Source of the DNA: Poseidonocella pacifica
GTDB taxonomy: Bacteria; Pseudomonadota; Alphaproteobacteria; Rhodobacterales; Rhodobacteraceae
Length of the DNA: 64,000 nt
Reading direction: 5' to 3'
NCBI RefSeq assembly: GCF_900111875.1
Contig: NZ_FOJU01000002.1
Span: forward strand, 620,001-684,000
Shown here: positions 8,526 through 18,700 of the stretch, piece by piece
How positions within the stretch are numbered: position 1 is the first letter of the stretch
Layout: each line of letters opens with the position of its first letter
The notes under the pieces: model-generated
Database searches by the model: none
What the model was told of the DNA's origin: nothing
Seen by the model: only the letters and a program-made list of their open reading frames with translations
Position numbers and translations under genes: made by a program

Positions 8526-9812
8526 ATGCCGAAGGACACTTCGACATCCAAAGAGATATTTGCCCGTCGCGAATCCGAAGCACGCAGCTATTGCCGTAGC
8601 TTCGATACCGTTTTCACCAAGGCTCAGGGCTCTGAGTTGACCGATGAGGAGGGACGCACCTACATCGATTTCCTCGCGGGCTGTTCCTCCCTGAACTACG
8701 GGCATAACGACCCCGACATGAAGCAAGCTCTGATCGAGCATATCACCGCCGATGGCGTCACCCACGGCCTTGATATGTTTACAGATACCAAGGCGCGGTT
8801 TTTCGAGACCTTTGAGGAGAAAATCCTTGTGCCGCGCGGCATGAACCACAAGATCATGATGACTGGCCCGACCGGCACGAATGCTGTCGAGGCCGCCATG
8901 AAGCTTGCGCGCAAGGTGACCGGCCGCGACCAGATCATCGCGTTCACCAATGGCTTCCACGGCATGACGATGGGCGCATTGGCAGCGACCGGAAACGCCG
9001 GCAAGCGTGCCGGTGGCGGCATGGCGCTCAGCGGTGTCACGCGCATGCCTTATGAGGGTTCCCTCGGCGAGGTCGATACGCTCGCGATGATGGAAGCGAT
9101 GCTGGACAATCCCTCAAGCGGTATTGATGCGCCAGCGGCCTTCTTGCTGGAACCTGTTCAGGGCGAAGGTGGTCTGAATGCCGCCTCCAAGGAATGGATC
9201 GAGGGAATTGGTCGTCTGGCCAAGAAGCACGGCGCCCTACTCATCCTTGATGATATCCAAGCAGGCTGTGGTAGAACGGGCACGTTCTTCTCCTTCGAGG
9301 ATATGGACGTCGATCCGGACCTTATTCCGATGGCAAAATCGTTTTCCGGCATGGGCCTTCCCTTTGCTGCGTTGCTCGTGAAGCCGGAGCATGACATCTG
9401 GAAGCCCGCAGAGCACAACGGGACGTTTCGCGGGAATAACCACGCGTTCGTGACAGCGCGGATCGCGATCGAGAAGTTCTGGTCCGATGACAAGTTCCAA
9501 CGCGAGATAGCCGACAAATCCCTCATGCTGACGAGCGGCCTTCAGGCTATTGCCGATGAGATCCCCGGTGCTGTCCTGAAAGGGCGCGGCATGATGCAGG
9601 GTGTCGATGTGGGTGATGGAGAACTGGCGGGCCGGGTTTGCGCGCGGGCGTTTGAGAAAGGCCTCGTGATCGAAACCTCCGGCGCACATGACGAAGTTGT
9701 AAAGGTTCTCGCCCCCCTGACGACGCCTGCGGAAACGCTCCGGCGCGGGCTTGATATCTTGCTCGAAGCGGTGCGCGACGTGAACACATCCACCAAGATA
9801 GCTGCGGAGTAA
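8526..9812 (+). CDS. ectB: Diaminobutyrate-2-oxoglutarate transaminase EctB
   Basis: A 428-aa class-III PLP-dependent aminotransferase that converts aspartate-semialdehyde to L-2,4-diaminobutyrate with glutamate, the first committed ectoine step. Recognisable parts are the N-terminal FxRRESEARSYCRSF tract, SLNYGHNDP, TGPTGTNAVEAAMKLAR for the cofactor phosphate, GFHGMT, LEPVQGEGG, the Asp of LILDDIQ that pairs with the PLP ring, and the Schiff-base Lys in MAKSFSG. Length matches EctB. GAGGA before the ATG is the ribosome site. It sits 55 nt after ectA and 5 nt before ectC. Confidence 0.96.
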   Translation: MPKDTSTSKEIFARRESEARSYCRSFDTVFTKAQGSELTDEEGRTYIDFLAGCSSLNYGHNDPDMKQALIEHITADGVTHGLDMFTDTKARFFETFEEKILVPRGMNHKIMMTGPTGTNAVEAAMKLARKVTGRDQIIAFTNGFHGMTMGALAATGNAGKRAGGGMALSGVTRMPYEGSLGEVDTLAMMEAMLDNPSSGIDAPAAFLLEPVQGEGGLNAASKEWIEGIGRLAKKHGALLILDDIQAGCGRTGTFFSFEDMDVDPDLIPMAKSFSGMGLPFAALLVKPEHDIWKPAEHNGTFRGNNHAFVTARIAIEKFWSDDKFQREIADKSLMLTSGLQAIADEIPGAVLKGRGMMQGVDVGDGELAGRVCARAFEKGLVIETSGAHDEVVKVLAPLTTPAETLRRGLDILLEAVRDVNTSTKIAAE

Positions 9813-9817
9813 CCGAC

Positions 9818-10216
9818 ATGATCGTCCGAGATTTCAACGAACTTAAAAACTCCGACCGCGCGGTGTCCGATGCGAAGTGGACCTCTGTCAGAATGCTGTT
9901 GGCCAATGACGGAATGGGGTTCAGCTTCCACATCACGACGCTTCAGGCGGGCTCGGAGCACCAGTTCGAGTACAAGCACCACTTTGAGAGCGTGTATTGC
10001 ATCTCCGGAAAAGGGTCGATCACCGACCGGAATACTGGCGAGACTCACGACATCAAACCCGGAGTGATGTACGCCTTGGATAAGCACGACCCCCATATCC
10101 TCCGGTCCGAAGAAGAACTAGTGATGGCATGCTGCTTCAACCCGCCCGTGACGGGCACCGAAGTCCATCGCGCGGACGGATCATATGCCCCTGTGGATGA
10201 ACTCGAAGAGAGCTGA
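9818..10216 (+). CDS. ectC: L-ectoine synthase EctC
   Basis: A 132-aa cupin enzyme that cyclises N-gamma-acetyl-diaminobutyrate to ectoine. The start MIVRDFNEL, the cupin segments HQFEYKHHFESVYCISGKG with the metal/substrate-contacting Glu and Tyr, and GVMYALDKHDPHILR with its metal-binding His are all as expected. Length is typical. GCGGAG precedes the ATG and the gene follows ectB by 5 nt. No ectD hydroxylase follows, so this cluster alone would yield ectoine and not hydroxyectoine. Confidence 0.97.
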   Translation: MIVRDFNELKNSDRAVSDAKWTSVRMLLANDGMGFSFHITTLQAGSEHQFEYKHHFESVYCISGKGSITDRNTGETHDIKPGVMYALDKHDPHILRSEEELVMACCFNPPVTGTEVHRADGSYAPVDELEES

Positions 10217-10250
10217 GGAGGGTCCGGGCGATAGGTCCGGACGACCATAC

Positions 10251-11687
10251 ATGACCATTTCAAAAGATGAGTTCACCGTCGAGAAAATCGGCGGAACGTC
10301 CATGAGCCGAGTGAAAGAGCTTCAGGAAACGCTCTTCATCGGTGATCGGACGGAAGCGCAACTCTACAATCGGTGTTTTGTCGTCTCGGCGTTCGGTGGG
10401 ATTACGAACCTCCTCCTGGAGGACAAGAAAACCGGTGAGCCGGGCGTCTATGGCCTGTTCTCGAATGACGATGCCGATCACGCTTGGCTGACCGCGCTGA
10501 ACCGCGTGGCGGACGCCATGGGCAAGGCACATCGGGAGGCCCTCGACCACCCTGCCGAGATCGCGGCGGCAGACGAATTCGTCCGCGAGCGCATTGAGGG
10601 TGCCCGCAGTTGTCTTTTCGACCTGCGCCGTCTGTGTTCCTACGGGCATTTCCGGCTCGAAAACCACATGATGGTGATCCGGGAGTTGCTCTCGGGTTTG
10701 GGAGAGGCGCACTCAGCTTTCGTGACGACCCAGATGCTCCGGCGTTCGGGTGTGAACGCGCGTTTCGTGGATCTGTCCGGTTGGCGTGATGAAGCGGAAT
10801 ATTCGCTGGATGAGCGTATCCGTGCAGGGTTTGCTGACGTGGATCTGAAGACGGAACTGCCAATCATCACGGGCTATGCCCAATGCTCCGAAGGGCTCAT
10901 GGGGGCCTATGACCGTGGCTATTCCGAGGTGACCTTCGCGAATATCGCGGCCTTGATGGGCGCGGCTGAGGCTATCATCCACAAGGAGTTCCATCTCTCG
11001 TCAGCTGATCCGAAGTTGGTCGGTGCTGAGAACGTTCGAAAGCTGGGACACACGAACTACGACGTGGCCGACCAGCTTTCCAATATGGGAATGGAAGCGA
11101 TCCACCCCAACGCCGCCAAGATCCTGCGTCAGGCCGAAGTTCCGCTTCGGGTAACCAACGCTTTCGAGCCGGAAGATCCCGGTACGCTGATTGATGACAA
11201 ACCGGCCGAAGGTAGCTCGGTGGAGATTGTCACGGGTCTGGGCGTCGTGGCGCTGGAAGTCTTTGAGCAAGACATGGTCGGGGTGAAGGGCTACGATGCC
11301 GCGATCCTTGAGGCGCTTAAACGGCACAAGGTCTGGATTGTCTCAAAGACATCCAACGCGAATACCATCGTTCACTATGTGCAGGCATCCCTCAAAACCG
11401 TGCGGCGCGTGATCGCGGATCTCGAAGAGCAGTTCCCATCGGCTTGTATCTCTGCGCGCAACCTCGCGATCGTCTCCGTGATCGGTCGGGATCTTACCGG
11501 ATTGAAGGCGATGCGTCGCGGGCTTCAGGCGATGGAGGATGCAGAAGTCGAGGTGATTTCGGCACACCAAACCCCGCGAAGTGTCGATGTTCAGTTTGTA
11601 CTGCCCAAAGACCGAATGGAAGCGGGGGTGAAGGCCCTCCATGATGCTCTCGTGGGTCGCGCAGAACGCTTGGAAGCCGCAGCGTAG
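10251..11687 (+). CDS. ask: Ectoine-cluster aspartate kinase (Ask_Ect)
   Basis: A 478-aa aspartokinase supplying aspartyl phosphate for ectoine. The N terminus carries the divergent kinase motif VEKIGGTSM seen in ectoine-linked enzymes in place of the usual KFGGTS. The catalytic domain runs to about residue 300 and two ACT-type segments follow (around KVWIVSKTSNANTIV and ISARNLAIVSVIG). Such copies are considered less sensitive to feedback by lysine and threonine. It closes the ect operon and is followed by a strong terminator. The only good SD (GAGGAGGG, 10215-10222) lies 28 nt before the ATG with a small hairpin between them. Confidence 0.93.
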   Translation: MTISKDEFTVEKIGGTSMSRVKELQETLFIGDRTEAQLYNRCFVVSAFGGITNLLLEDKKTGEPGVYGLFSNDDADHAWLTALNRVADAMGKAHREALDHPAEIAAADEFVRERIEGARSCLFDLRRLCSYGHFRLENHMMVIRELLSGLGEAHSAFVTTQMLRRSGVNARFVDLSGWRDEAEYSLDERIRAGFADVDLKTELPIITGYAQCSEGLMGAYDRGYSEVTFANIAALMGAAEAIIHKEFHLSSADPKLVGAENVRKLGHTNYDVADQLSNMGMEAIHPNAAKILRQAEVPLRVTNAFEPEDPGTLIDDKPAEGSSVEIVTGLGVVALEVFEQDMVGVKGYDAAILEALKRHKVWIVSKTSNANTIVHYVQASLKTVRRVIADLEEQFPSACISARNLAIVSVIGRDLTGLKAMRRGLQAMEDAEVEVISAHQTPRSVDVQFVLPKDRMEAGVKALHDALVGRAERLEAAA

Positions 11688-11715
11688 CAAGCCGCGCCTT
11701 TGAGACACCGACAGC

Positions 11716-11743
11716 AGGCCCCGCGTGATTCCGCGGGGCCTTT
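11716..11743 (+). terminator. Intrinsic terminator of the ectoine operon
   Basis: A 10-bp perfect stem, AGGCCCCGCG (11716-11725) with CGCGGGGCCT (11732-11741), encloses the loop TGATTC and is followed by TT. It lies 29 nt after the ask stop codon. Confidence 0.85.
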
Positions 11744-11799
11744 GACGCACCCGCCGCGACGGGTTTCTTAAAAAACGATACGATTTCATCGGCTAGACC

Positions 11800-11818
11800 A
11801 AATGCTTTCTTAGCATTT
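11800..11818. promoter_or_regulatory. AGCATT-type inverted repeat upstream of the PAS/GGDEF/EAL gene
   Basis: A perfect inverted repeat, AAATGCT (11800-11806), spacer TTCTT, AGCATTT (11812-11818), lies about 64 nt before the chosen start of the next gene. The arms contain the same hexamer that is repeated five times upstream of ectA, but here the half-sites face each other the other way and with a 5-nt spacer. It looks like an operator for a dimeric regulator. Confidence 0.5.
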
Positions 11819-11881
11819 TCAGCCCACGTTCCCTCAACTTGACCGCCTTACAGTGTCTTGATGGAGTGGAGCCGCGCCGGC

Positions 11882-14800
11882 ATGGACAAACGGTATATTG
11901 ACGCCAAAAACTGGTTCGACCGGATGTTTGACGGCGCGGATATCGCCGCCGGCATGATGACGCTTGATGGCACCATTCTCTCAGTAAATCCGACATTTTG
12001 TGCGCTTTTGGGCTATGAGCGCGAGGATCTTCTCGGGCAGAAGAACTATGAGGTCGTCTCTCAAGGAGCTATCCGGCAGCTTGAAAGCGAATTCGCCGCA
12101 CGCCGCGGCCAGCGCGTATCCAGTTTCTCCACCAAGATGGAATTGCGGGGACGCGACGGAAAGCTACGAACCGTCCAAGCGACGCTGCGTACGATCAGGG
12201 ACGAATACGGCCGCGCATTTGCGATACTAGGGCAGGCTTGGGATATCACCAGCGAGATCGATGCCCGATCGGCGGCCGCCCACGCACGGCACGAGCTGGA
12301 GCGGCACGAGCAAGTCCTTCGCCTGCTGTCAAAAAATGGCCAAGTCGGACTTTGGAGCTTTTGCCCTGAGTTGAACACCAGTTGGGCAAGCGACAGTTGG
12401 CTTGCGATGCTCGGCTATGAGCCGGGGGAAATTGAAGTCGATGCCGACTTCTTTTCCGACATGCTCCACCCCGAGGACCGGGACGGCACCTTGGCCGCGC
12501 TGCAAGACCTTCTGGACGGAGTTTCAGCCAACTATGCCGTAGACTTCCGTCTGCGTGGAAAGGATGGAGAGTGGCGATGGATCTCCTCCACGGCACAGAA
12601 ATTCGACGGTGGGGCGGAGGGGCCTTCGACCCTGATCTATGGAATGCACATCGACATTTCGGGCCGCAAGCAACTGGAATGTGCGCTGGCAAGCTCCGCC
12701 CAGGCTGCGGAAGCGGCGCGACAGGAGGCCGTATCCGCGCGCATCGGAATGAAGCGGAATAGTGAAATTCTGCGCGTCTCCACCGAGAGCGGTAGCATTG
12801 TTCCCTGGCACTATGTCCCCGATACAAATGAGATGTGGGTCGGCGATTTCTTCTTCGAATTGTTGGGTTATGAGCCGGGTGAACTCGATCAGGCCACCAA
12901 TCTCGTCGGCCTTTTGATCCATCCAGATGACGCTGATGAAACCGACGCGACATTTCAGGATCTCGTCGCCGGGCATAGCGATTTCTACAACGTCGATTTT
13001 CGTCTGCGCCACCGTGATGGAAGCTGGCGCTGGATGAACTCGACCGGGCGGCGGGTGAAACGTCTGGACGACTCCCTCCCAGTGCTCATTTGTGGAAGCT
13101 TCAAGGACATCTCCGACCGCAAAGCGAACGAACGACAGCAGGAAGAGGCGGCCCGCGCAGCCAATGCCGCACGATGCGATGCCGAGATCGCCCGCGAAGA
13201 GGCTCAACGCAGCGAAGAGCTTCTACGTACCGCCACCGATGGAAGCGGTATTGGGCTATGGCACATCATGCCCGATACGGGCGAATGCTGGTTGAGTGAT
13301 CGTTGGTACACCCTTCTGGGCTTTCAGCCCGGAGAGTTTCCTCCGACGATTCCCGCCTTTCACGGTCGCATCCACCCCGCAGACCGGCATCACATCAGGA
13401 TCTCCTATGAGGCGCTGCTGTTTAACGGGGCAGATTTCTACCAAGCCGACTTCCGCATGCGGCACAAGGATGGGAGATGGATCTGGTTCAGTGGGACCGC
13501 ACGATCGATTTCTCATAGCAAAAGCCCCGTCGTCGCGGGCACCTTGATCGATATTTCTCTGCGGAAAGATCACGAAGAGCAGCTTCGGACTGCCGCGAGC
13601 GCCGCGCGTCTGGCGAGTGATCGGCTCAATACACTCTCCGACAATGCCCCCGGCGCGCTGTTTGAGTACCGGATTACCGCCGAGGGCAACATAAGCTGTA
13701 CCTATCAAAGCGCGAAACTCGCCGGACTTTGCGGGGTTGCGGCGAGCGACATCGATGAGGAACCCATCTCTGCGGGACGACACATCCACACCGGGGATCG
13801 GGACCGGCTGATCGCACAGTTCCGAGCGGCCCAGCAGGACAACACCCGGTTTCAAAGCCGTTTGCGCATCGAGCACCCGAGGCGGGGTCTGCGCTGGCTT
13901 TTGGCCACGGCGATCCCTCACGAACAGGACGATGGCGCGGTGGTGTGGTACGGAAACCTGCTGGACATCACCGAACAACTGCAAAGCGAGCACCGAGCAA
14001 GCCTTGCCGCCCGAGCGGTCCGCACGGCCCATGAACGCCTGACGGACATCGCTGACAATGCGCCTGCGGGCCTGTGCGAGTTTCGACTGCATGACGACGG
14101 GCGCATAGATTTCCCCTATGCGAGCGAGCGATTTTGCGAACTCATGGGCCTGACACGCACAGAGCTTTCAGCCAACGGCACGCGGTTGATGGAGCGGCTA
14201 AAACCCAAAGACCGGCAGAAGATGCGCAAATCGCTTCTGACCTCAGCACGCACCATGAATTCCTGGGTACAGAAGGTAGAGATCGAGCACCCCACGCTAG
14301 GAAGCCGCTGGATCGGCGGTTCGGCCAGTCCGCGTCGTGATGCGGGCGGTACCATCCGTTGGGCCGGTGCCCTTTACGACATCACCGAGGACATGCGGCG
14401 AGAAGAAGAGCTTGAACGCGCACGCCTTGATGCTGAGGACATGCGCACACAGATCGAGCATCAGGCCTTGCACGATGTTCTGACCGAACTGCCAAACCGG
14501 CGCTACTTCGACCAGCAGATGCACGAACGACAATCCCGCGCCGAAAGCAGCGGCGAAAAGTTTGATTGCTCGCTCATTCGGATGGACCTGGACCATTTCA
14601 AATACGTGAATGACACGCTGGGCCATGAGGCGGGCGACCGGTTGCTCGTCCACGTGGCCGATATCCTGCGCAAGGAGATCCGAAAGGGTGATCTGGCGGC
14701 CCGCGTAGGGGGTGACGAATTTTCGATCCTGATGGCCCCGGGCTCCGGTCTCAAAGCCTCCAAGTCCCTCGTTGAGCGGCTGCAGAAAAGGCTACGGGAG

Positions 14801-15757
14801 CCCGTTCTATACAAGGGAAGGCAATGCCGCTACGGGGCGAGTTTCGGCGTGGCCTCGACCGATATGGTCGAAGAGATCGGCGATGACCTACTCTCCTTCG
14901 CCGACGTGGCTCTTTATCGCGCCAAGGAAAGCGGCCGCAATCGGGTCGAGATTTTCACCGGTTCGCTGCATCAGGACATCCTGAACGACCGCCGCCTCGC
15001 CACGGAGCTTCAGGACGGATTGGACCGAGAGGAGTTCGTTCCCTACTTCCAACCACAGGTTTCCGCATCAGACGGCCGTATCACAGGTCTCGAAGTCCTG
15101 GTCCGCTGGCAGCACCCCACGCGGGGTATTTTGCAACCCTCTGCCTTTCTCGATGTGGCAGAGCAGGTCCGTATGGTGCACGACATCGACCGGATGATGT
15201 TCGAAAAATCTCGCACCGCGCTTGCGAAGTGGCGCACGATGGGCATTACAGTTCCGAAGATCAGTTTCAACGTCAGTTCGGCCCGCATCCACGATCCCGA
15301 TGTCCTGGATGCCGCATTCAGCATCGGCAACTCCGAAACGCGGGTCGCATTCGAATTGCTGGAGTCCATCCTGGTCGAGGAAGAGAGCAGTTCCTTCCGC
15401 TTCCATCTTGACCGGATAAAAGATGCCGGGATCGATATCGAGATTGATGACTTCGGCTCTGGCCATGCATCCATTATCGGTCTGATGGAGATAGAGCCGA
15501 CCATTCTGAAAATCGACCGCAGGATCGTGGCCCCCGTTGAAAAGGGCGAGAAGGCGCGCAAGCTTGTCAGCGCGATCGTAGAGATCGGCCAGACACTGGG
15601 GATAGGAATCCTCGCCGAAGGTGTCGAAAATGCCGAACAGGCGCGCATCCTGCGAGATGTCGGCTGCGACACGCTTCAGGGTTTCCACTTTGCCACTCCG
15701 ATGCCCGAAGCGCAGTTGCTGGACTTCATCATCGGCAGCGAAAAGCGCAGCGCCTGA
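11882..15757 (+). CDS. Six-PAS diguanylate cyclase/phosphodiesterase (GGDEF-EAL)
   Basis: A 1291-aa protein without signal peptide or membrane segments, so probably cytoplasmic. Six PAS-like modules can be made out, beginning near residues 15, 145, 285, 425, 570 and 705; modules 2-4 are close relatives (ending GYEPGE, GYEPGE and GFQPGE). The GGDEF domain follows with an intact RVGGDEF (943-947) and RMDLDHFK..ND. The EAL domain has EVLVRWQHP, FNVSSARI, FELLES, IDDFGSG and AEGVEN, so the main metal ligands are kept although EAL reads EVL. The start at 11882 is preceded by GGAG repeats; starts at 11858/11861 lack a ribosome site. It stops 2 nt before the convergent tamB ends. Confidence 0.92.
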   Translation: MDKRYIDAKNWFDRMFDGADIAAGMMTLDGTILSVNPTFCALLGYEREDLLGQKNYEVVSQGAIRQLESEFAARRGQRVSSFSTKMELRGRDGKLRTVQATLRTIRDEYGRAFAILGQAWDITSEIDARSAAAHARHELERHEQVLRLLSKNGQVGLWSFCPELNTSWASDSWLAMLGYEPGEIEVDADFFSDMLHPEDRDGTLAALQDLLDGVSANYAVDFRLRGKDGEWRWISSTAQKFDGGAEGPSTLIYGMHIDISGRKQLECALASSAQAAEAARQEAVSARIGMKRNSEILRVSTESGSIVPWHYVPDTNEMWVGDFFFELLGYEPGELDQATNLVGLLIHPDDADETDATFQDLVAGHSDFYNVDFRLRHRDGSWRWMNSTGRRVKRLDDSLPVLICGSFKDISDRKANERQQEEAARAANAARCDAEIAREEAQRSEELLRTATDGSGIGLWHIMPDTGECWLSDRWYTLLGFQPGEFPPTIPAFHGRIHPADRHHIRISYEALLFNGADFYQADFRMRHKDGRWIWFSGTARSISHSKSPVVAGTLIDISLRKDHEEQLRTAASAARLASDRLNTLSDNAPGALFEYRITAEGNISCTYQSAKLAGLCGVAASDIDEEPISAGRHIHTGDRDRLIAQFRAAQQDNTRFQSRLRIEHPRRGLRWLLATAIPHEQDDGAVVWYGNLLDITEQLQSEHRASLAARAVRTAHERLTDIADNAPAGLCEFRLHDDGRIDFPYASERFCELMGLTRTELSANGTRLMERLKPKDRQKMRKSLLTSARTMNSWVQKVEIEHPTLGSRWIGGSASPRRDAGGTIRWAGALYDITEDMRREEELERARLDAEDMRTQIEHQALHDVLTELPNRRYFDQQMHERQSRAESSGEKFDCSLIRMDLDHFKYVNDTLGHEAGDRLLVHVADILRKEIRKGDLAARVGGDEFSILMAPGSGLKASKSLVERLQKRLREPVLYKGRQCRYGASFGVASTDMVEEIGDDLLSFADVALYRAKESGRNRVEIFTGSLHQDILNDRRLATELQDGLDREEFVPYFQPQVSASDGRITGLEVLVRWQHPTRGILQPSAFLDVAEQVRMVHDIDRMMFEKSRTALAKWRTMGITVPKISFNVSSARIHDPDVLDAAFSIGNSETRVAFELLESILVEEESSSFRFHLDRIKDAGIDIEIDDFGSGHASIIGLMEIEPTILKIDRRIVAPVEKGEKARKLVSAIVEIGQTLGIGILAEGVENAEQARILRDVGCDTLQGFHFATPMPEAQLLDFIIGSEKRSA

Positions 15758-15758
15758 C

Positions 15759-18700
15759 CTAGTAGTCCCTCTCGAAGAACACGCCGATCCCGGTATCCCC
15801 GTCATTCGCGACAGACCCGCGCGCCGTGATGGAGGGCGTGACGTTGAGGTTGAGGTTGATCTCGCTCCGCCCTGTCGAATCCACGGTCACGTCGGTATAG
15901 ATGTTGTCGGAGATGTATTTGCCGACAGTCACACCGGTGTTGCCTTCCTCATCCGTGGACAGGTCGAGATCGTCGACACCGAAATCCTCACGCAAGCGCG
16001 AAAGCATCCCCTCGCCGCCGTATCCGGCCAGCGTGCGAACGGCGTTGGCGATCCGCAACGCCTGAAGCGCCGAAATCTCTGATATGTCGCGCCCGAAGAG
16101 AAGGCGTGACAGGATCTCATCCTCGGGCAAGTCGGGGTTTGACGAGAAGCTTACCTGTGGGTCCGTGGAGGGCCCAGCGACGGTGATGGCGATGTCGGTT
16201 TCTGCATTCGTGGTACCGGCCACAATGCTGATCTCCGGGTTGAAATCGCCTTGCAGCCGCACAAGACCCTCGGTCAGGGACAGCCGTTGTCCCAATATGT
16301 CGAGACGACCGCGGATCAGTTCGAAACGGCCTTCGGTGATCGGTGTACGGGTCGTGCCGCGAAGTTGGACTGTTCCGCCAAGCTCGGCATCAAGCCCGCG
16401 ACCGCGCACGAACACACGGCTTGGGGCCACAACTTCGATCTCGAGCCCATAGGCCGGACCATTCGCAGAAGGCGTATCTTCGGTAAGCAGCCCCGCGCGA
16501 ATACGCGATTGACGTACCGCCGCCGGCTCGTTCCGGTGTTCGAGTTCCGGCAGGGCCACGGCGGTTGCCCCCCCGGCGGCAGGAATACGTATTTCCGTTT
16601 CACCCAACGTCAAACGGCCAGCCAACCGCGCCCCACCTGTGAGCGGGCCAGCGAGGGCCAGCTCTCCATCGACCGTTGTGGCGAGCAACCCGGGCCGCAC
16701 GTAGTCCACTTCGTCCAACTCTACGGCAAGATCGCCCGCAAACGGTGCTGTGAGCGTAACGGGACCGGAAATAGCGAGCCGCCCCCCTTCCGCGACTTGC
16801 GCGGTAAGGTCGATCTCCGCCCGCCCCGTGGACAGATTGACTGTCGCGTCTATGCCGCGCAAGGCAGCGCCGACTTGCGGCAACGCCAGACGCGCGCCGC
16901 TGGTCGTGATGCGACCCGAAAGGGAGGAAAGCTGCGGTGCGCCATTCACCGCAAGATTGAAATCCGCCGAGCCGGTGAGCGTGCGCGGCGTGATGAAGCG
17001 ATTGGCAAGTCCAAGCGGCGCATTCCCATCTGCCGACAGATCGAGGCGGCTCGTATCCGGCGCGGCGCTCCCCGTCACGCGGGCGCGGGTCCCGCCGGGG
17101 GCGGAGAGCACGGCGTCAATCCCCCAATCGGCAGAGGCGCTCGGGCGTGTCAGGGTTCCGTCTGCTTCCACCGGACCTGGCAGATCCTCCACGAAGATCC
17201 CGAGATTGGCGAGCCGAGCGGTGAGGGCGACGCGACTCTCATTTGGTCCGTAGCGCCCGGAAACCTGCGCCGATACCAGCGGGGCATCCACCTCCATCCG
17301 GCCGATTTCCAACGTCCCATCGTCGATGCGCGTAACATCTGCGACGAGAGATGTGCGGCCCGCCATCAGTTGATCGAGTTCCGCCACACCGAGCGAGAGG
17401 TTCTGCCCGTTTGCGTCAAGCGATATCGAACCGGTTCCGAGCGAGAGGTTCCCCTCGCCCTCGGCTTCAACGGAGATGCTGCCGCCCAAGGGACGGCCCG
17501 CAAGTTCGGAGAGCACCGAAATCTGGGGGATATCGGCAGAGAGGGTCCCGGACGTCGCGCCCAGAACACCATCCCGAAGCGTGGTCTCCACCACGGCGTT
17601 GCCTCGAAGCCCGTCGGCCCCCTCAAGCGTCGCGAATACCGCCCACTGCTCGTTCTGCTGCCTCGCTTCAAACGACAGGGCGGCCTCGCCCGACAATCCC
17701 GGGGTGAACAGCGCCGCATCGAATACGGTCAACCGAAGGTCCGCCTGACTGGCGGTGCTATTGAGCCGTGCACTGCCGAAAATCTGAGCGGCGGGGGAGG
17801 ATATGTTGATACCATCGAGAGCCAACCCCAAGGCATCGCGGCGCGCGGCCAAAGCCACATTCGTCTCGCCTGCGATGAGCGGATCGAGTTGTGCCTGTCC
17901 GATACCCAAATCATTTGTCCGCCCTGCGATCCTGAGGTCGAAACCGCCACTGACGGGTGTCATGGACCCTTCGACATCGAGCCGCGCGGAACCGGAGATA
18001 GATTGCCCGGCCAATCCCGCAAACCGGCTGAGGTCCTGCGCAGAGAGGCTGATCGTGCCCCCGGCACGCAGATCAACCTGTCCTTCGACGCCCGCGATCG
18101 TCAGATCGCCAGACAGCGCATAATCGCTCCCTGAAAGCTCTACCTTTGGCAGACGAAGCGGCTCTCCTTGGGTCCAATCGAAATTGATTGTCCCGCCCAG
18201 CGCCTCACCAACAGCTTCCTGAAGCCCCGCATCCGCCAATCCGAGCCCCTCGGCGCGCATGTCGACCGTACCGGAAACGCTCCCCGGTGCGGTGCCTTCG
18301 CCGCGCGTCAAAGCCCCTGCACCAGTAACTCGCAGAACGGCAATCTCCGTCGCGGCACGTTCCACGCCATCCGCGTCAAGCTCAAGAGCCCAACGATCGC
18401 CCTCCGCCGCGTCAAAGCGCAGGGAGATTGTAGCAGAGCGCAGGTCGGTCGGCTCCCCGGGAACGGGCAAGGTCACCGGTTCGCCGGACGGTAAACCAAT
18501 GCGCCCCGATAGATCGATCTTTGCCGGCCAGTTCTGTGCATCGAGGGTCAGCATCCCCGCGAGCGAAAGCGCCTGCGCCTCCACTGCAAGAGCGTCTATC
18601 TCCAGCCCGCCCGTAGACCGTGCGATCCCGCCCACCTCCAGCGATACGCGGTCGCCAAGAAACTCGTGGTATTGCGTGTCGAGCAACGGGCGAAGATCGC

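Noticed and set aside
11688-11881. Possible ectD (ectoine hydroxylase) after ask
   Set aside because: No open frame of the required length (about 300 codons) exists before the next gene; a terminator closes the operon.
16251-18134. A 627-codon open frame antisense to tamB
   Set aside because: Arg/Gly/Pro-rich composition, no motif and no ribosome site; opposite a clear TamB gene.
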